From Novosphingobium sp. (GTDB lineage: Bacteria > Pseudomonadota > Alphaproteobacteria > Sphingomonadales > Sphingomonadaceae): a DNA stretch of 64,000 bases. Below the pieces are notes generated by a model. That model had not been told where the DNA came from, did no database searches, and saw only the letters and a list, made by a program, of their open reading frames with translations. The position numbers were made by a program, and so were the translations under genes. Shown piece after piece: positions 19,334 through 27,857 of this stretch (position 1 is its first letter; every line of letters starts with the position of its first letter). The DNA is taken from assembly GCF_039595395.1 (NCBI RefSeq), contig NZ_JBCNLP010000001.1, forward strand, positions 4,180,153-4,244,152, written 5' to 3'.

Positions 19334-19717
19334 GATCGTCCTCTTCCCCTGTTCTACGGGGCGGTTTTTACCGTCCCGTCTGCCTTACAGCTTGCGGCGC
19401 GCGCCAAAGATGATGCCGCGCCCGGTGTGCCGATCTTCATAGGCGCACTGCCTGGCCGCGATCAGCGCCAGCCGCAGCGCATGAGATCCTGTTGCGACGT
19501 ACCGCATCCGCACCCGCCTTCATGGTCCAGTCAGCCCCTGGAGGCAGAGCACTGCGGCAGAAGGACATTGATACCGGTGTCATAGGCATGCGTGGATGGG
19601 GATGGCCTGTCAATGACCGCATGGTAAATCGTGTATCACGGTGAACAATCCGCCTGACAGTGTCAGATCGCCTTGCCGCCCAGCAACAAAAGCAGGCTCG
19701 CGCTTACGATCCGCCCG
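19334..19717 (-). other. Gene-free interval upstream of GH43
   Basis: 384 bp without a convincing gene. A 40-codon minus-strand frame (ATG near 19505 to TAA near 19385) ending TGRGIIFGARRKL is open but too short to judge. The stretch holds the palindrome at 19569-19582 and probably the GH43 promoter. Confidence 0.5.
19569..19582. promoter_or_regulatory. Putative LacI-family operator
   Basis: TGATACCGGTGTCA is a near-perfect palindrome around CCGG and fits the TGnnAnCGnTnnCA form used by LacI-type sugar regulators in related proteobacteria. It is about 236 bp upstream of the GH43 start. No LacI gene is in the window. Confidence 0.35.
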
Positions 19718-20389
19718 TCACGAAACGGAAAACAACGGACTCCCCGCCGCTTGCAGACGCGGATCATGATAATCGCGAATCACCAGATGATCGGCGGGCC
19801 AGGGCTCGCGATGCGTCGCGCTGACCACGATCACACCAGCCCCGGCGGCTTCCCCGGCCGCGACACCGGCGGGCGAATCCTCAAAGACCACGCAGCGTTC
19901 GGGCGCGATGCCCAGCCGCTGCGCCGCGAGCAGGAAGCCATCGGGCGCGGGCTTGCTGCGCGCCACATCCTCGGCGCAGATCAACACCTCGGGCAGAGGA
20001 ATGCCCGAAGCCCGAAGCCGCGCCAGAGCCAGCCGCCGATGCGCCGAGGTGACGATCGCCCAGCGGCCAACCGGCAGGCTGGAAAGGAAATCCGCCGCGC
20101 CGGCAATCGCCTCGGTTCCTTCCAGATCCTCAAGCTCGGCACGGACGATCTGCTCGACCTCCGCTTCAGCATCGATGCCGGGCAGATTCTGCCGCCGCAC
20201 CACCTCGATCGCCTGCACGCCATGCATATGCCTGAGCAGATGCTCGACATCCACGCCATGCCGCTGCGCCCAGGCGGTCCACACCCGCTCCACCGAGGCG
20301 ATGGAGGTGAGCAGCGTGCCATCCATGTCGAAGAGAAAGCCTTCGAAAGGGGCGAGCGCGGTGTCGATCTTGTCCATGGCGGCGACCAT
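19718..20389 (-). CDS. HAD-superfamily sugar/glycerol phosphatase
   Basis: About 223 residues, a HAD-IA hydrolase: motif I FDMDGTLL near the N-terminus, an alpha-helical cap (about 30-95, HMHGVQAIEVVRRQN), motif II IVTSAHRRL, motif III RSKPAPDGFLLAA, motif IV VVFEDSPAGVAAG. The cap and DGTLLTS-like motif resemble GPP/DOG phosphatases, so a sugar or glycerol phosphate substrate is likely. The start is uncertain: ATG at 20389 or 20377, or a GTG at 20401; no strong Shine-Dalgarno decides it. Confidence 0.85.
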   Translation of the reverse strand: MVAAMDKIDTALAPFEGFLFDMDGTLLTSIASVERVWTAWAQRHGVDVEHLLRHMHGVQAIEVVRRQNLPGIDAEAEVEQIVRAELEDLEGTEAIAGAADFLSSLPVGRWAIVTSAHRRLALARLRASGIPLPEVLICAEDVARSKPAPDGFLLAAQRLGIAPERCVVFEDSPAGVAAGEAAGAGVIVVSATHREPWPADHLVIRDYHDPRLQAAGSPLFSVS

Positions 20390-20446
20390 AGGGCTGATCA
20401 CACCTGATCCGAAAGCATTTTCCTGCCGAAACGGCCCTTTTGCCGG

Positions 20447-21417
20447 TCAGAAGCTCGACGCCTGCCGCATCGCCCGGCACGCAGGATCACCCATGATCAT
20501 CGCCCCCTTGCCCGAGGCCTTCACGGCATAGAGCGCCTCATCGGCAATCGCGAAAAGCGCCTGGGCATCATAGCGATGCGCATCCTGCGCCATGGCCATG
20601 CCCGCCGAAGCGCCAATGGTCAGCCGGTGCCCGCGCCACAGAATCGGCCGGTTCAGCTCGGCCAGCAACCGGCCCACCCGCGCCTCCAGCATCGCGGGCG
20701 AAAGGTCCGCGCCGGTCAGCACCGCGAATTCATCGCCGCCGATCCGCGCCACCAGCAGAGCATCGGCGAAACAGGCCGCGATCCGCTGCGCCGCCGCCTT
20801 CAGGCAGGCATCGCCCGCGCCATGGCCAAAGCGATCGTTGACCTGCTTGAAACTGTCGAGATCCACCAGCACCAGCGCGCCCAGCGGCGTCAGGCCGGGC
20901 CGGGCCAACGGGGCGTTCAGAAAGCGCTCCTCGAAGAGGGCGCGATTGGCCAGCCCCGTCAGCGCATCATGCTCGGCGCGCTGACGCAGCGCCTCCCAGC
21001 GCTGTTTTTCCTCGGTGATATCCTGCTTCAGGCCATAGAGCTGCACGATGCGGCCATTGTCGCGGATCACATCGGCGCTCAGCCGCATCCAGCGCTCCTG
21101 TCCGTCGGGGCGGATGATCCGCGCCTCCATCGCGAAGGGGCGGCCATGGGTGACGGCCTCGGCGCGCAGACGCTCCATCATCACGCGCGATTCCTCGGCG
21201 TAGAAACCGGCGGCCTCGCGCCGGTCGAGTCGATGCGTGGGGCACAGGCCGAAAAGCTGATAGACCCCGGCCGTCCAGCTCAGCGCGCTGTCGGCCAGAT
21301 TGCAGGTCCAGGCGCCGATCCCCGCCTGAGCGGCGACAAGATCAAGACCGCATCGGCACCAACGGGCACGCTGGCGCCGCGCCCCGTTTCCCGCATGATG
21401 TCGATCTTCTGTATCAT
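20447..21417 (-). CDS. PAS-GGDEF diguanylate cyclase (N-terminal frameshift as read)
   Basis: Makes cyclic di-GMP. The C-terminal GGDEF domain has HDALTGLANRALFEER, DLDSFKQVNDRFGHGAGD and the active site RIGGDEFAVL. It follows a PAS/PAC domain (EARIIRPDGQERWMRLSADV). The PAS frame stays open upstream of 21184 through LVAAQAGIGAW to about 21345 but lacks a start there; the ATG at 21417 begins another frame that would join if one base were missing near 21345 (VGADAV then LDLVAAQ). The repaired length is 323 residues. No RxxD inhibitory site precedes the active site. Polysaccharide control via c-di-GMP is a possibility only. Confidence 0.8.
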
Positions 21418-21467
21418 CGCCACTGGCGATTAAGGGGGAAACCCTAACAAGCCGTGATAAAGGTGAA

Positions 21468-21495
21468 GACGGGGCGGCCAGCAGACCGCCCCGTC
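21468..21495 (-). terminator. Terminator of the FKBP gene
   Basis: A 10-bp perfect stem GACGGGGCGG / CCGCCCCGTC, 7 bp past the stop, followed on the minus strand by TTCACCTTT. Confidence 0.75.
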
Positions 21496-21502
21496 CCGAT
21501 CC

Positions 21503-22147
21503 TTACTGCTTCGGCTTGGCGGCAGCCTCGGGCGCGGCGGCCTCAGGCGTGCTGGCCTCGGGCGCAGCGTTGGCGGCGGCGGCCTCATAGGCCTTGCGCA
21601 TGGTGTCGATCTCGGCGGCGGTCTTGTAATCGACCAGCTCGACCTGGAAGACCAGATCGGAATTGGCAGGAATCGGGCCGGACTCCTGAGCGCCATAGCC
21701 CATCGCGGCGGGGATGCAGAACCGCGCGATCCCCGTCTTGCCCAGCATCTGCAGGCCCTTCGAGAAGCCCGGAATCACACCATTGACCGGGAATTTGGCG
21801 GCCTTGCCCTGATCGAACACGGCGCCCGTCGCGGCCAGATAGCCGATGTAATTGACCAGCACGTAATCGGCCTCGGCAGGCATCGGCCCGGCGGCGGGGC
21901 GCAGCATGGTGTAGCCCAGCCCGGCCTCGGTCCTGGCCTCGCACAGACGCTGGCCGGCGGGCAGCACCGGATTGAGCGGCAGCGGAATGATGTCCCTCGT
22001 CGGCTTGACGACCGCAGGGGCCGTTGCGTGGGCCGCAGGCGCCTTGCGCACCGGCGCCGCGCTGGCAGGCATCTGCGCCATCAGCAAAGGCAAAGCGAGA
22101 AGGACGGCGGCAGGCGCCGAAGCGAGGGGCTTAGAAAAAAGGCTCAT
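21503..22147 (-). CDS. Exported FKBP-type peptidyl-prolyl isomerase
   Basis: 214 residues with a signal peptide (about 1-30, ending ASA-A). The FKBP domain covers about 85-175: DYVLVNYIGYLAATGAVFDQ, FPVNGVIPGFSKGLQMLGKTG, and FCIPAAMGYGAQESGPIPANSDLVFQVELV, with the usual drug-site aromatics. The C-terminus is a 40-residue alanine/glutamate/proline tail (APEASTPEAAAPEAAAKPKQ). A periplasmic folding catalyst is inferred. The gene stands alone and is divergent from the imuA operon. Confidence 0.9.
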   Translation of the reverse strand: MSLFSKPLASAPAAVLLALPLLMAQMPASAAPVRKAPAAHATAPAVVKPTRDIIPLPLNPVLPAGQRLCEARTEAGLGYTMLRPAAGPMPAEADYVLVNYIGYLAATGAVFDQGKAAKFPVNGVIPGFSKGLQMLGKTGIARFCIPAAMGYGAQESGPIPANSDLVFQVELVDYKTAAEIDTMRKAYEAAAANAAPEASTPEAAAPEAAAKPKQ

Positions 22148-22214
22148 GGCTCCAAGCTATAGGCAGGCTGTGGGACTGCGATCAAGCGGCGCGATGGACA
22201 GGCGCCCCTCATGA

Positions 22215-22229
22215 GAACATAATGGGAAC
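22215..22229. promoter_or_regulatory. LexA (SOS) box for imuA-imuB-dnaE2
   Basis: GAAC-N7-GAAC (GAAC at 22215-22218 and 22226-22229) is exactly the alphaproteobacterial LexA site. It is 28 bp before the imuA start, in the expected promoter position. Confidence 0.85.
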
Positions 22230-22257
22230 ATGAAATGCGATTCGCAGGACTCTTGCC

Positions 22258-22974
22258 ATGATGCCCCAAGCTGCCCTTTCCCGGCCTTCTCCTGCCCCGC
22301 AGACCGGCGGATTGCCCTCTCTGGCGCGCGGCCATCTGCACGAGATTCACGCCACCGCCGATGGCTGGGCGGCGGCGCTGGGCTTTGTGCTTTCAGCGCT
22401 CGGGCCAGCCGGGGAACAGCCGGTCATGCTGGTGCGTGCGAAACGCTCCGGCCCGCGCCTGCTGCCTTGCGGCGCGGGCTGGGCGCAGACCGGGCTCGAT
22501 CCGCGGCGGCTGGTAGTGGTCGAGGCGCCCGATGCGCTGGGCCTGCTGCGCGCCGGGCTGGATGCCGCGCGCTGTCCGGGTCTGGCCGCCGTGGTGCTGG
22601 AGACATGGGGGCCATTGCCCGACTACGACCTGACCGCCAGCCGCCGTCTGGTGCTGGCGGCGGAGCGTTCGGGCGCGCTGGTGATCGTGCTGCGCGGCGA
22701 TGCGCCCCAGCACGCCAGCGCCGCGCAGACCCGCTGGCAGATCGAGCCGGGCCCTTCGCTGGCGCTGCCCGGACAGGCGCCGGGCTATCCCGCGCTGAGC
22801 GCCACGCTGCTGCGCCAGCGCGGCGGCGCTTCGGGGCAGAGCTGGGCCTTGCGACGCCCGGCATGGGAAGGAGCCTTCCATGAACCAGAAGATGCAGAGC
22901 AGCCGACGCCGCTGTCTGGCGCTGTGGTTCCCTTTCCTGCCCTGCGAGCGGACGATCAGGAGCGCGCCGCCTGA
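22258..22974 (+). CDS. imuA: SOS mutagenesis protein ImuA
   Basis: 238 residues, a RecA/SulA-like protein of the ImuA family that partners ImuB in damage-induced mutagenesis. LARGHLHEIHATADGWAAALGFVLSAL near 22-48 is typical; the RecA-like fold follows (PRRLVVVEAPDALGLLRAGLDA and GLAAVVLETWG). The Walker A is degenerate as in the family. Start at the tandem ATG with AGGA 9 nt upstream. It overlaps imuB by 95 bp, an unusually long overlap that should couple translation. Confidence 0.9.
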   Translation: MMPQAALSRPSPAPQTGGLPSLARGHLHEIHATADGWAAALGFVLSALGPAGEQPVMLVRAKRSGPRLLPCGAGWAQTGLDPRRLVVVEAPDALGLLRAGLDAARCPGLAAVVLETWGPLPDYDLTASRRLVLAAERSGALVIVLRGDAPQHASAAQTRWQIEPGPSLALPGQAPGYPALSATLLRQRGGASGQSWALRRPAWEGAFHEPEDAEQPTPLSGAVVPFPALRADDQERAA

Positions 22975-24415
22975 ACCGGGCCTGCCCTTCGCGCTGGTGG
23001 CCAGGGTCGGGCAGGCGCTGCGCCTTGCCGCACTGACGGCGGATGGCGCGGGCCACGGGCTGGCGGTGGGGATGACTCTGGCCGATGCGCGGGCGCGCTG
23101 CCCCGATCTGCTCACCGCGCCGCATGATCCGCATGAGGATGCGAAGCTGCTGGCGGTGCTGGCCCGGCGGATGGGGCGTTTTACGCCGATGGTGGCGCTC
23201 GATCCGCCCGACGGGCTGGTGCTGGATATCACCGGCTGCGCGCATCTGTTCGGCGGCGAGGCGGCGCTGGCCCGGCTGGCGATGGCCGAAGCCGGGCTGA
23301 CGGCTCGCCCCGCGCTGGCCGACCATGCCGCTGCTGCGCGCGCTTTGGCGCGGTATGAACGCGGGCAGGCAGGCAGGGATGAAGCCTTGCGTATCCGCGC
23401 CCTGCCCATTGCCGCGCTGGAGCTTTCCGAAGCCTCGCTCTCCGGCCTGCGCCGGGCGGGCCTGAAGACCCTGGGCGATCTGGCCAGCCGCCCGATGGGG
23501 GCTCTGGCCGCGCGTTTCGGCGAGGAGGCGGTGACGAAACTACGCGCAATTCTGGGCGAGGCGGGCAGTCCGCTCGCCCCCCGTGCCGCGCCGCCGCCGA
23601 TCCGCGCCCAGGCCCGCTTTGCCGAGCCCATCGGCCGCACGCAGGATGTGCTGGAGGTCGCCGAAACCCTGCTCGAGGACACCGCCCGCCAGATGGAGGC
23701 GCGACGCATCGGCGGCCGCCGCTTCGTGCTGCGGCTGGAGCGCGCCGATGGTGCCATCCGCGATCTGGCGATCGAGACCGCCTTGCCCACGCGTGAGGCG
23801 GCGCCGGTGGTGCGCCTGCTGCGCGAAAGGCTGGAGTCGCTGGCCGATCCGCTCGACCCCGGCTTCGGCTTCGACGCGGTGGCGCTGGCCGTGCCGCGCC
23901 ATGAGCCGCTGGCGGCGCGCCAGACCTCGACGCAAGCTGACGAGCGCGAGGAGGAGAGCATCGCCGCCCTGCTCGACCGGCTGGCGACGCGGCTGGGGGA
24001 AGGCGCGATCCTGCGCCTCCATCCGCGCGACCGGCACAGCCCGGAAAAGGCGCAGGCGCTGCTGCCCGCCGCGCGGGGCCTAGCGACGCGCACGCAGCCA
24101 CCTGCCCTGCCCCGCCCGCTGTTCCTCTTCGACCCGCCTCAGGAGGTCAGCGCCATCGCGGGCGTGCCGGACGGGCCGCCCTTGCGCTTCACCTGGCGCG
24201 GGCGGGCGCATGAGGTGCGCCTCGCCGAAGGGCCCGAGCGCATCGCGCCCGAATGGTGGCGCCACCCGCTGGGCCATCTGCCCGAAACGCCGCTGCTGAC
24301 CCGTGACTATTACCGGGTGGAGGATGGTGCGGGGACGCGCTTCTGGCTGTTCCGCCATGGTCTGTTCGAGGAGCGGACGCATCCCAAATGGTATCTCCAC
24401 GGGCTGTTTTCATGA
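22880..24415 (+). CDS. imuB: Y-family polymerase-like protein ImuB
   Basis: 511 residues. It has the Y-family fold (CLALWFPFLPCERTI near 12-26, ALVARVGQALRLAALTADGAGHGL, TPMVALDPPDGLVLDITGC) but lacks the catalytic acidic residues, as expected for ImuB, which recruits DnaE2 and the beta clamp rather than polymerising. The helix-hairpin-helix region is near 178-200 (LSGLRRAGLKTLGDLASRP). The start has GGAAGGAG 6 nt upstream, supporting 22880 despite the overlap with imuA. The stop overlaps the dnaE2 start (ATGA). Confidence 0.92.
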   Translation: MNQKMQSSRRRCLALWFPFLPCERTIRSAPPEPGLPFALVARVGQALRLAALTADGAGHGLAVGMTLADARARCPDLLTAPHDPHEDAKLLAVLARRMGRFTPMVALDPPDGLVLDITGCAHLFGGEAALARLAMAEAGLTARPALADHAAAARALARYERGQAGRDEALRIRALPIAALELSEASLSGLRRAGLKTLGDLASRPMGALAARFGEEAVTKLRAILGEAGSPLAPRAAPPPIRAQARFAEPIGRTQDVLEVAETLLEDTARQMEARRIGGRRFVLRLERADGAIRDLAIETALPTREAAPVVRLLRERLESLADPLDPGFGFDAVALAVPRHEPLAARQTSTQADEREEESIAALLDRLATRLGEGAILRLHPRDRHSPEKAQALLPAARGLATRTQPPALPRPLFLFDPPQEVSAIAGVPDGPPLRFTWRGRAHEVRLAEGPERIAPEWWRHPLGHLPETPLLTRDYYRVEDGAGTRFWLFRHGLFEERTHPKWYLHGLFS

Positions 24416-27400
24416 GCTTTTTCGAACCTGTCGCGGCCAGCGCCTTCAGCTTTTTGCGCGGTGCCTGCCAGCCGGGCGAGATGGTGGCGCGGGCGCATGC
24501 GCTGGGCATGGGTGGCATCGGCATCGCCGACCGCAACACGGTGGCGGGCGTGGTGCGCGCGTATAAGGTGTGGAAGGAGTTGGGCGGCCCCGGCAGCGGC
24601 TTTCGCCTGATCGTGGGGGCGCGGCTGTGTTTTATCGACGGCACGCCGGACATCGTCGCCTATCCGCTGGACCGCAAGGGTTGGGGGCGGCTGACGCGGC
24701 TGCTCAGCCATGGCAATCTGAAGAAGGAGGTCGAGAAGGGCGATTGCCATCTGACGCTGGACGATCTGCTGGCGCATGTGGAAGGGCTCGCGCTGATTGC
24801 CATGGATGGCGATGCCGCTTTGCTGGAACGGCTGCGCGCCGCCACGCCCCATCTCTGGCTGAGTGCCGCCATGCCGCGCGGGGGCAGCGATGCGCGTGAT
24901 CTGGCGCAGCGGATGGCGCTGGGCGCAGCCTGCGGCGTGCCGCTGATCGCGACGAACGATCCGCTTTATGCCGTGCCAGCGCAGCGGCCCCTGCACGATG
25001 TGCTGACCTGCATTCGCGAGGGGGTGCCGCTGTCCAGCGCGGGGCGTCTGCTGGCCGCGCATGCCGAGCGGCATCTCAAGCCGCCCACCGAAATGGCGCG
25101 GTTGTTTGCCGCCTGCCCTCAGGCGCTGGAGGCGACGGGCGATCTGTTTTCGCGGATCGGCTTTGTGCTGGACGAGCTGGTCTATGAATACCCCCACGAA
25201 CCCGTGCCCGAGGGGTGGGAAGCGCAGGCGTGGCTGGAACACCGGGTGCGGGAAGGCGCGAAGGAGCGTTTTCCCGATGGCTTGCCGCCCAAGTATGAAG
25301 AGGCGCTGGCGGTCGAGTTCGGCCTCATCGCCGACAAAAACTACGCCCATTACTTCCTCACCGTCCACGATGTGGTGCATTATGCGCGCAGCCTCTCACC
25401 GCCGATCCTGTGTCAGGGGCGAGGCAGTGCGGCCAATTCGCTGGTCTGCTATTTTCTGGGCGTGACGCCGATCGATCCGGTGCGCGAAAAGCTGCTGTTC
25501 TCGCGCTTTCTCTCCGAAGAACGCGACGAGCCCCCCGATATCGACGTCGATTTCGAACATGAACGGCGCGAGGAGGTGATCCAGTATATTTATGAGCGCT
25601 ACACCCGCCAGCGCGCCGGGATCGTCGCAACCGTCATCCATTACCGCCAGCGCAGCACCATCCGCGAGGTGGGGCGCGCTCTGGGCCTGACCGAGGATGT
25701 GACGGCGCGGCTCTCCGGACTGATCTGGGGCAGCCGGGGCGGGCCGGTGCCCGAGGAAAGGCTGGCGCAGGCCGGCTTCGATGCCGACAACCCCGCCATC
25801 GCCCGGCTGCGCGATCTGATCGAACAGGTGCTGGATCTGCCGCGCCATCTTTCGCAGCATGTCGGGGGCTTCGTGCTGTCTCAGGAGCGGCTCGATGAGA
25901 TCGTGCCGATCTGCAAGGCGGGGATGGCGGATCGCACCTTCATCGAATGGGACAAGGACGATATCGACGAGCTGAAGCTGATGAAGGTGGATGTGCTGGC
26001 GCTGGGCATGCTGACCGCGCTGCGCAAGGGCTTCGATCTGATCCGGGGCGTGGGGCAAGGCGATTACACGCTGGCCACGGTAACGCCGCCGGAGAAGGAG
26101 GTCGCCACCTTCGAGATGCTGCAAAAGGCCGACAGCATCGGCACCTTTCAGGTCGAGAGCCGCGCCCAGATCGCCATGCTGCCGCGCATGAAGCCCAAGG
26201 TGTTCTACGATCTGGTCATTCAGGTGGCCATCGTGCGCCCCGGCCCGATTCAGGGCGGCATGGTCCACCCCTATCTGCGCCGCCGCACCGGCGAAGAAGC
26301 CGTCACCTTCCCCAGCCCCGCCTTAAAAGAGCTGCTCGAACGCACCGAGGGCGTGCCGCTGTTTCAGGAGCAGGCGATGAGCATCGCCATCGTCGGCGCG
26401 GGCTACAGCCCCGCTCAGGCCGACCGCTTGCGCCGCGACATGGCCAGCTTCCGTCAGAACGGCAAGATCGAGACCCATAAGCGCCAGTTTATCGAGGGCA
26501 TGGTCAAGAACGGCTACACACTGGACTTCGCCGAAAGCTGCTTCGCCCAGATCGAGGGCTTCGGCGAATATGGCTTCCCTGAAAGCCACGCACAGGCCTT
26601 TGGCTGGCTGGCCTATGTGTCGAGCTGGATGAAATGCCACCACCCCGCCGCTTTCACCTGCGCGCTGCTCAACAGCCAGCCGATGGGCTTTTACGCCCCC
26701 GCGCAACTGGTCGCGGACGCCCGCGCGCATGGCGTGGAAGTGCGCCCCACCGATGCCACCATCAGCCCATGGGACAACACGCTGGAAGGCCCGCGCATCC
26801 TGCGCCTGGGCCTGCGCCAGATCGACGGCTTCCGCGAGGAATGGGCCAAAGCGATGGTCAGCGCTCGCGAGGAGCGCCCCTTCGCCAGCCTTGAGGATCT
26901 GGCCCACCGCGCCGCCCTGCCCGCCCGCGCCATGGCACTGCTGGCCGATGCCGACGCGCTGGTGTCGCTGGGAGCCGCAAGGCGTGAGGCCGGATGGGAA
27001 GTCCGCCGCCTGCCCCCACGCCAGCTCTCGCTCTTCGCCGCGATGGATGCCCCCGAACTCGCCGCAGAGCCCGATCCCGCCTTGCCGCCCATGCCGCTCT
27101 CGCAACAGGTCGTGGAGGATTACCAGACCCAGCGCCTCTCCCTGCGCGGCCATCCGCTGCAGTTTTTGCGCGCGCGGCTGGAGGCACGCGGGATCATCAC
27201 CGCCGCTCAGGTCAATGCGGCCAAGGATGGCGCGCCCGTCGCCTGCGCCGGGGCCGTGCTGGTCCGCCAGCGCCCCGGCAAAGGCAACGCCATCTTCATC
27301 ACGATTGAGGACGAAACCGGCATCGTCAACGGCCTGCTCTGGGCCCGCGCGTTCGAAAAGCAGCGCAGCGCCGTAATGGCCGCAAGGCTGATGGTGCTCC

Positions 27401-27585
27401 ACGGCAAGGTGCAGCACAGCAAGGAGGGCGTCGTCCACCTGATGATCGACCGGGTGGTGGACGCCAGTGTCTTGCTGGCGCAGTTGGAAGAAGGGATGGC
27501 GCAAAACCTCGCCACCGCGCCGCCGAGGCTGGGGCATCATCCAAGGGATGCTCGGTTGTTGCCGCCTTCTCGGGATTTTCATTAG
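24412..27585 (+). CDS. dnaE2: Error-prone DNA polymerase DnaE2 (ImuC)
   Basis: C-family polymerase for lesion bypass, 1057 residues from the ATG at 24412. The PHP domain is N-terminal (FSFLRGACQPGEMVARAHALG and GIGIADRNTVAG); palm catalytic acids lie in DEPPDIDVDFEHERREEVIQYIYERY near 380-405; QHVGGFVLS, KVDVLALGMLTALRK and GFPESHAQAFGWLAYVSSWMK follow; an OB domain ends the protein (ITIEDETGIVNGLLW). Together with imuA and imuB it forms the LexA-controlled mutasome. Confidence 0.95.
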   Translation: MSFFEPVAASAFSFLRGACQPGEMVARAHALGMGGIGIADRNTVAGVVRAYKVWKELGGPGSGFRLIVGARLCFIDGTPDIVAYPLDRKGWGRLTRLLSHGNLKKEVEKGDCHLTLDDLLAHVEGLALIAMDGDAALLERLRAATPHLWLSAAMPRGGSDARDLAQRMALGAACGVPLIATNDPLYAVPAQRPLHDVLTCIREGVPLSSAGRLLAAHAERHLKPPTEMARLFAACPQALEATGDLFSRIGFVLDELVYEYPHEPVPEGWEAQAWLEHRVREGAKERFPDGLPPKYEEALAVEFGLIADKNYAHYFLTVHDVVHYARSLSPPILCQGRGSAANSLVCYFLGVTPIDPVREKLLFSRFLSEERDEPPDIDVDFEHERREEVIQYIYERYTRQRAGIVATVIHYRQRSTIREVGRALGLTEDVTARLSGLIWGSRGGPVPEERLAQAGFDADNPAIARLRDLIEQVLDLPRHLSQHVGGFVLSQERLDEIVPICKAGMADRTFIEWDKDDIDELKLMKVDVLALGMLTALRKGFDLIRGVGQGDYTLATVTPPEKEVATFEMLQKADSIGTFQVESRAQIAMLPRMKPKVFYDLVIQVAIVRPGPIQGGMVHPYLRRRTGEEAVTFPSPALKELLERTEGVPLFQEQAMSIAIVGAGYSPAQADRLRRDMASFRQNGKIETHKRQFIEGMVKNGYTLDFAESCFAQIEGFGEYGFPESHAQAFGWLAYVSSWMKCHHPAAFTCALLNSQPMGFYAPAQLVADARAHGVEVRPTDATISPWDNTLEGPRILRLGLRQIDGFREEWAKAMVSAREERPFASLEDLAHRAALPARAMALLADADALVSLGAARREAGWEVRRLPPRQLSLFAAMDAPELAAEPDPALPPMPLSQQVVEDYQTQRLSLRGHPLQFLRARLEARGIITAAQVNAAKDGAPVACAGAVLVRQRPGKGNAIFITIEDETGIVNGLLWARAFEKQRSAVMAARLMVLHGKVQHSKEGVVHLMIDRVVDASVLLAQLEEGMAQNLATAPPRLGHHPRDARLLPPSRDFH

Positions 27586-27598
27586 GGAGAAAGAGGAA

Positions 27599-27807
27599 AT
27601 GCGAGGGCCATCGCCCTCGCGCTCCCTTTAATGTCAGCGTGGCGCACAGGGTTCGGCCTTGCGCTCAGTTTGCCGCGCCGCAGGCAGGAATTATAGCCTG
27701 CGGCGCCTTAGGTGGTGCAGGTGGAGAGCCGGGGCGCAACGACGCGGCATCCCCGCCCCCTCGTCGGAAGACGTTCTGGGAGCGCGAGGGGGTAACCCCC
27801 TCGCATC
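27599..27807 (+). repeat. Palindromic intergenic element, copy 3
   Basis: 209 bp. Left end 27599-27628, right end 27778-27807, internal hairpin 27675-27685 / 27696-27706 (GCGCCGCAGGC, perfect 11 bp). It starts 14 bp after the dnaE2 stop and ends about 50 bp before dacB on the same strand. Confidence 0.88.
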
Positions 27808-27857
27808 TTCCTTCTTCCCCCTTGTTCCTCCAACCTAAACTGCCTTAGGCTCCCTCT

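Noticed and set aside
19385..19505. Short minus-strand frame ending GIIFGARRKL upstream of GH43
   Set aside because: It looked like the tail of an outer-membrane receptor, but an in-frame stop limits it to about 40 codons and no receptor motif remains.
22393..24093. 566-codon minus-strand frame antisense to imuA-imuB
   Set aside because: Ser/Arg/Ala-rich, no family motifs, opposite ImuB.
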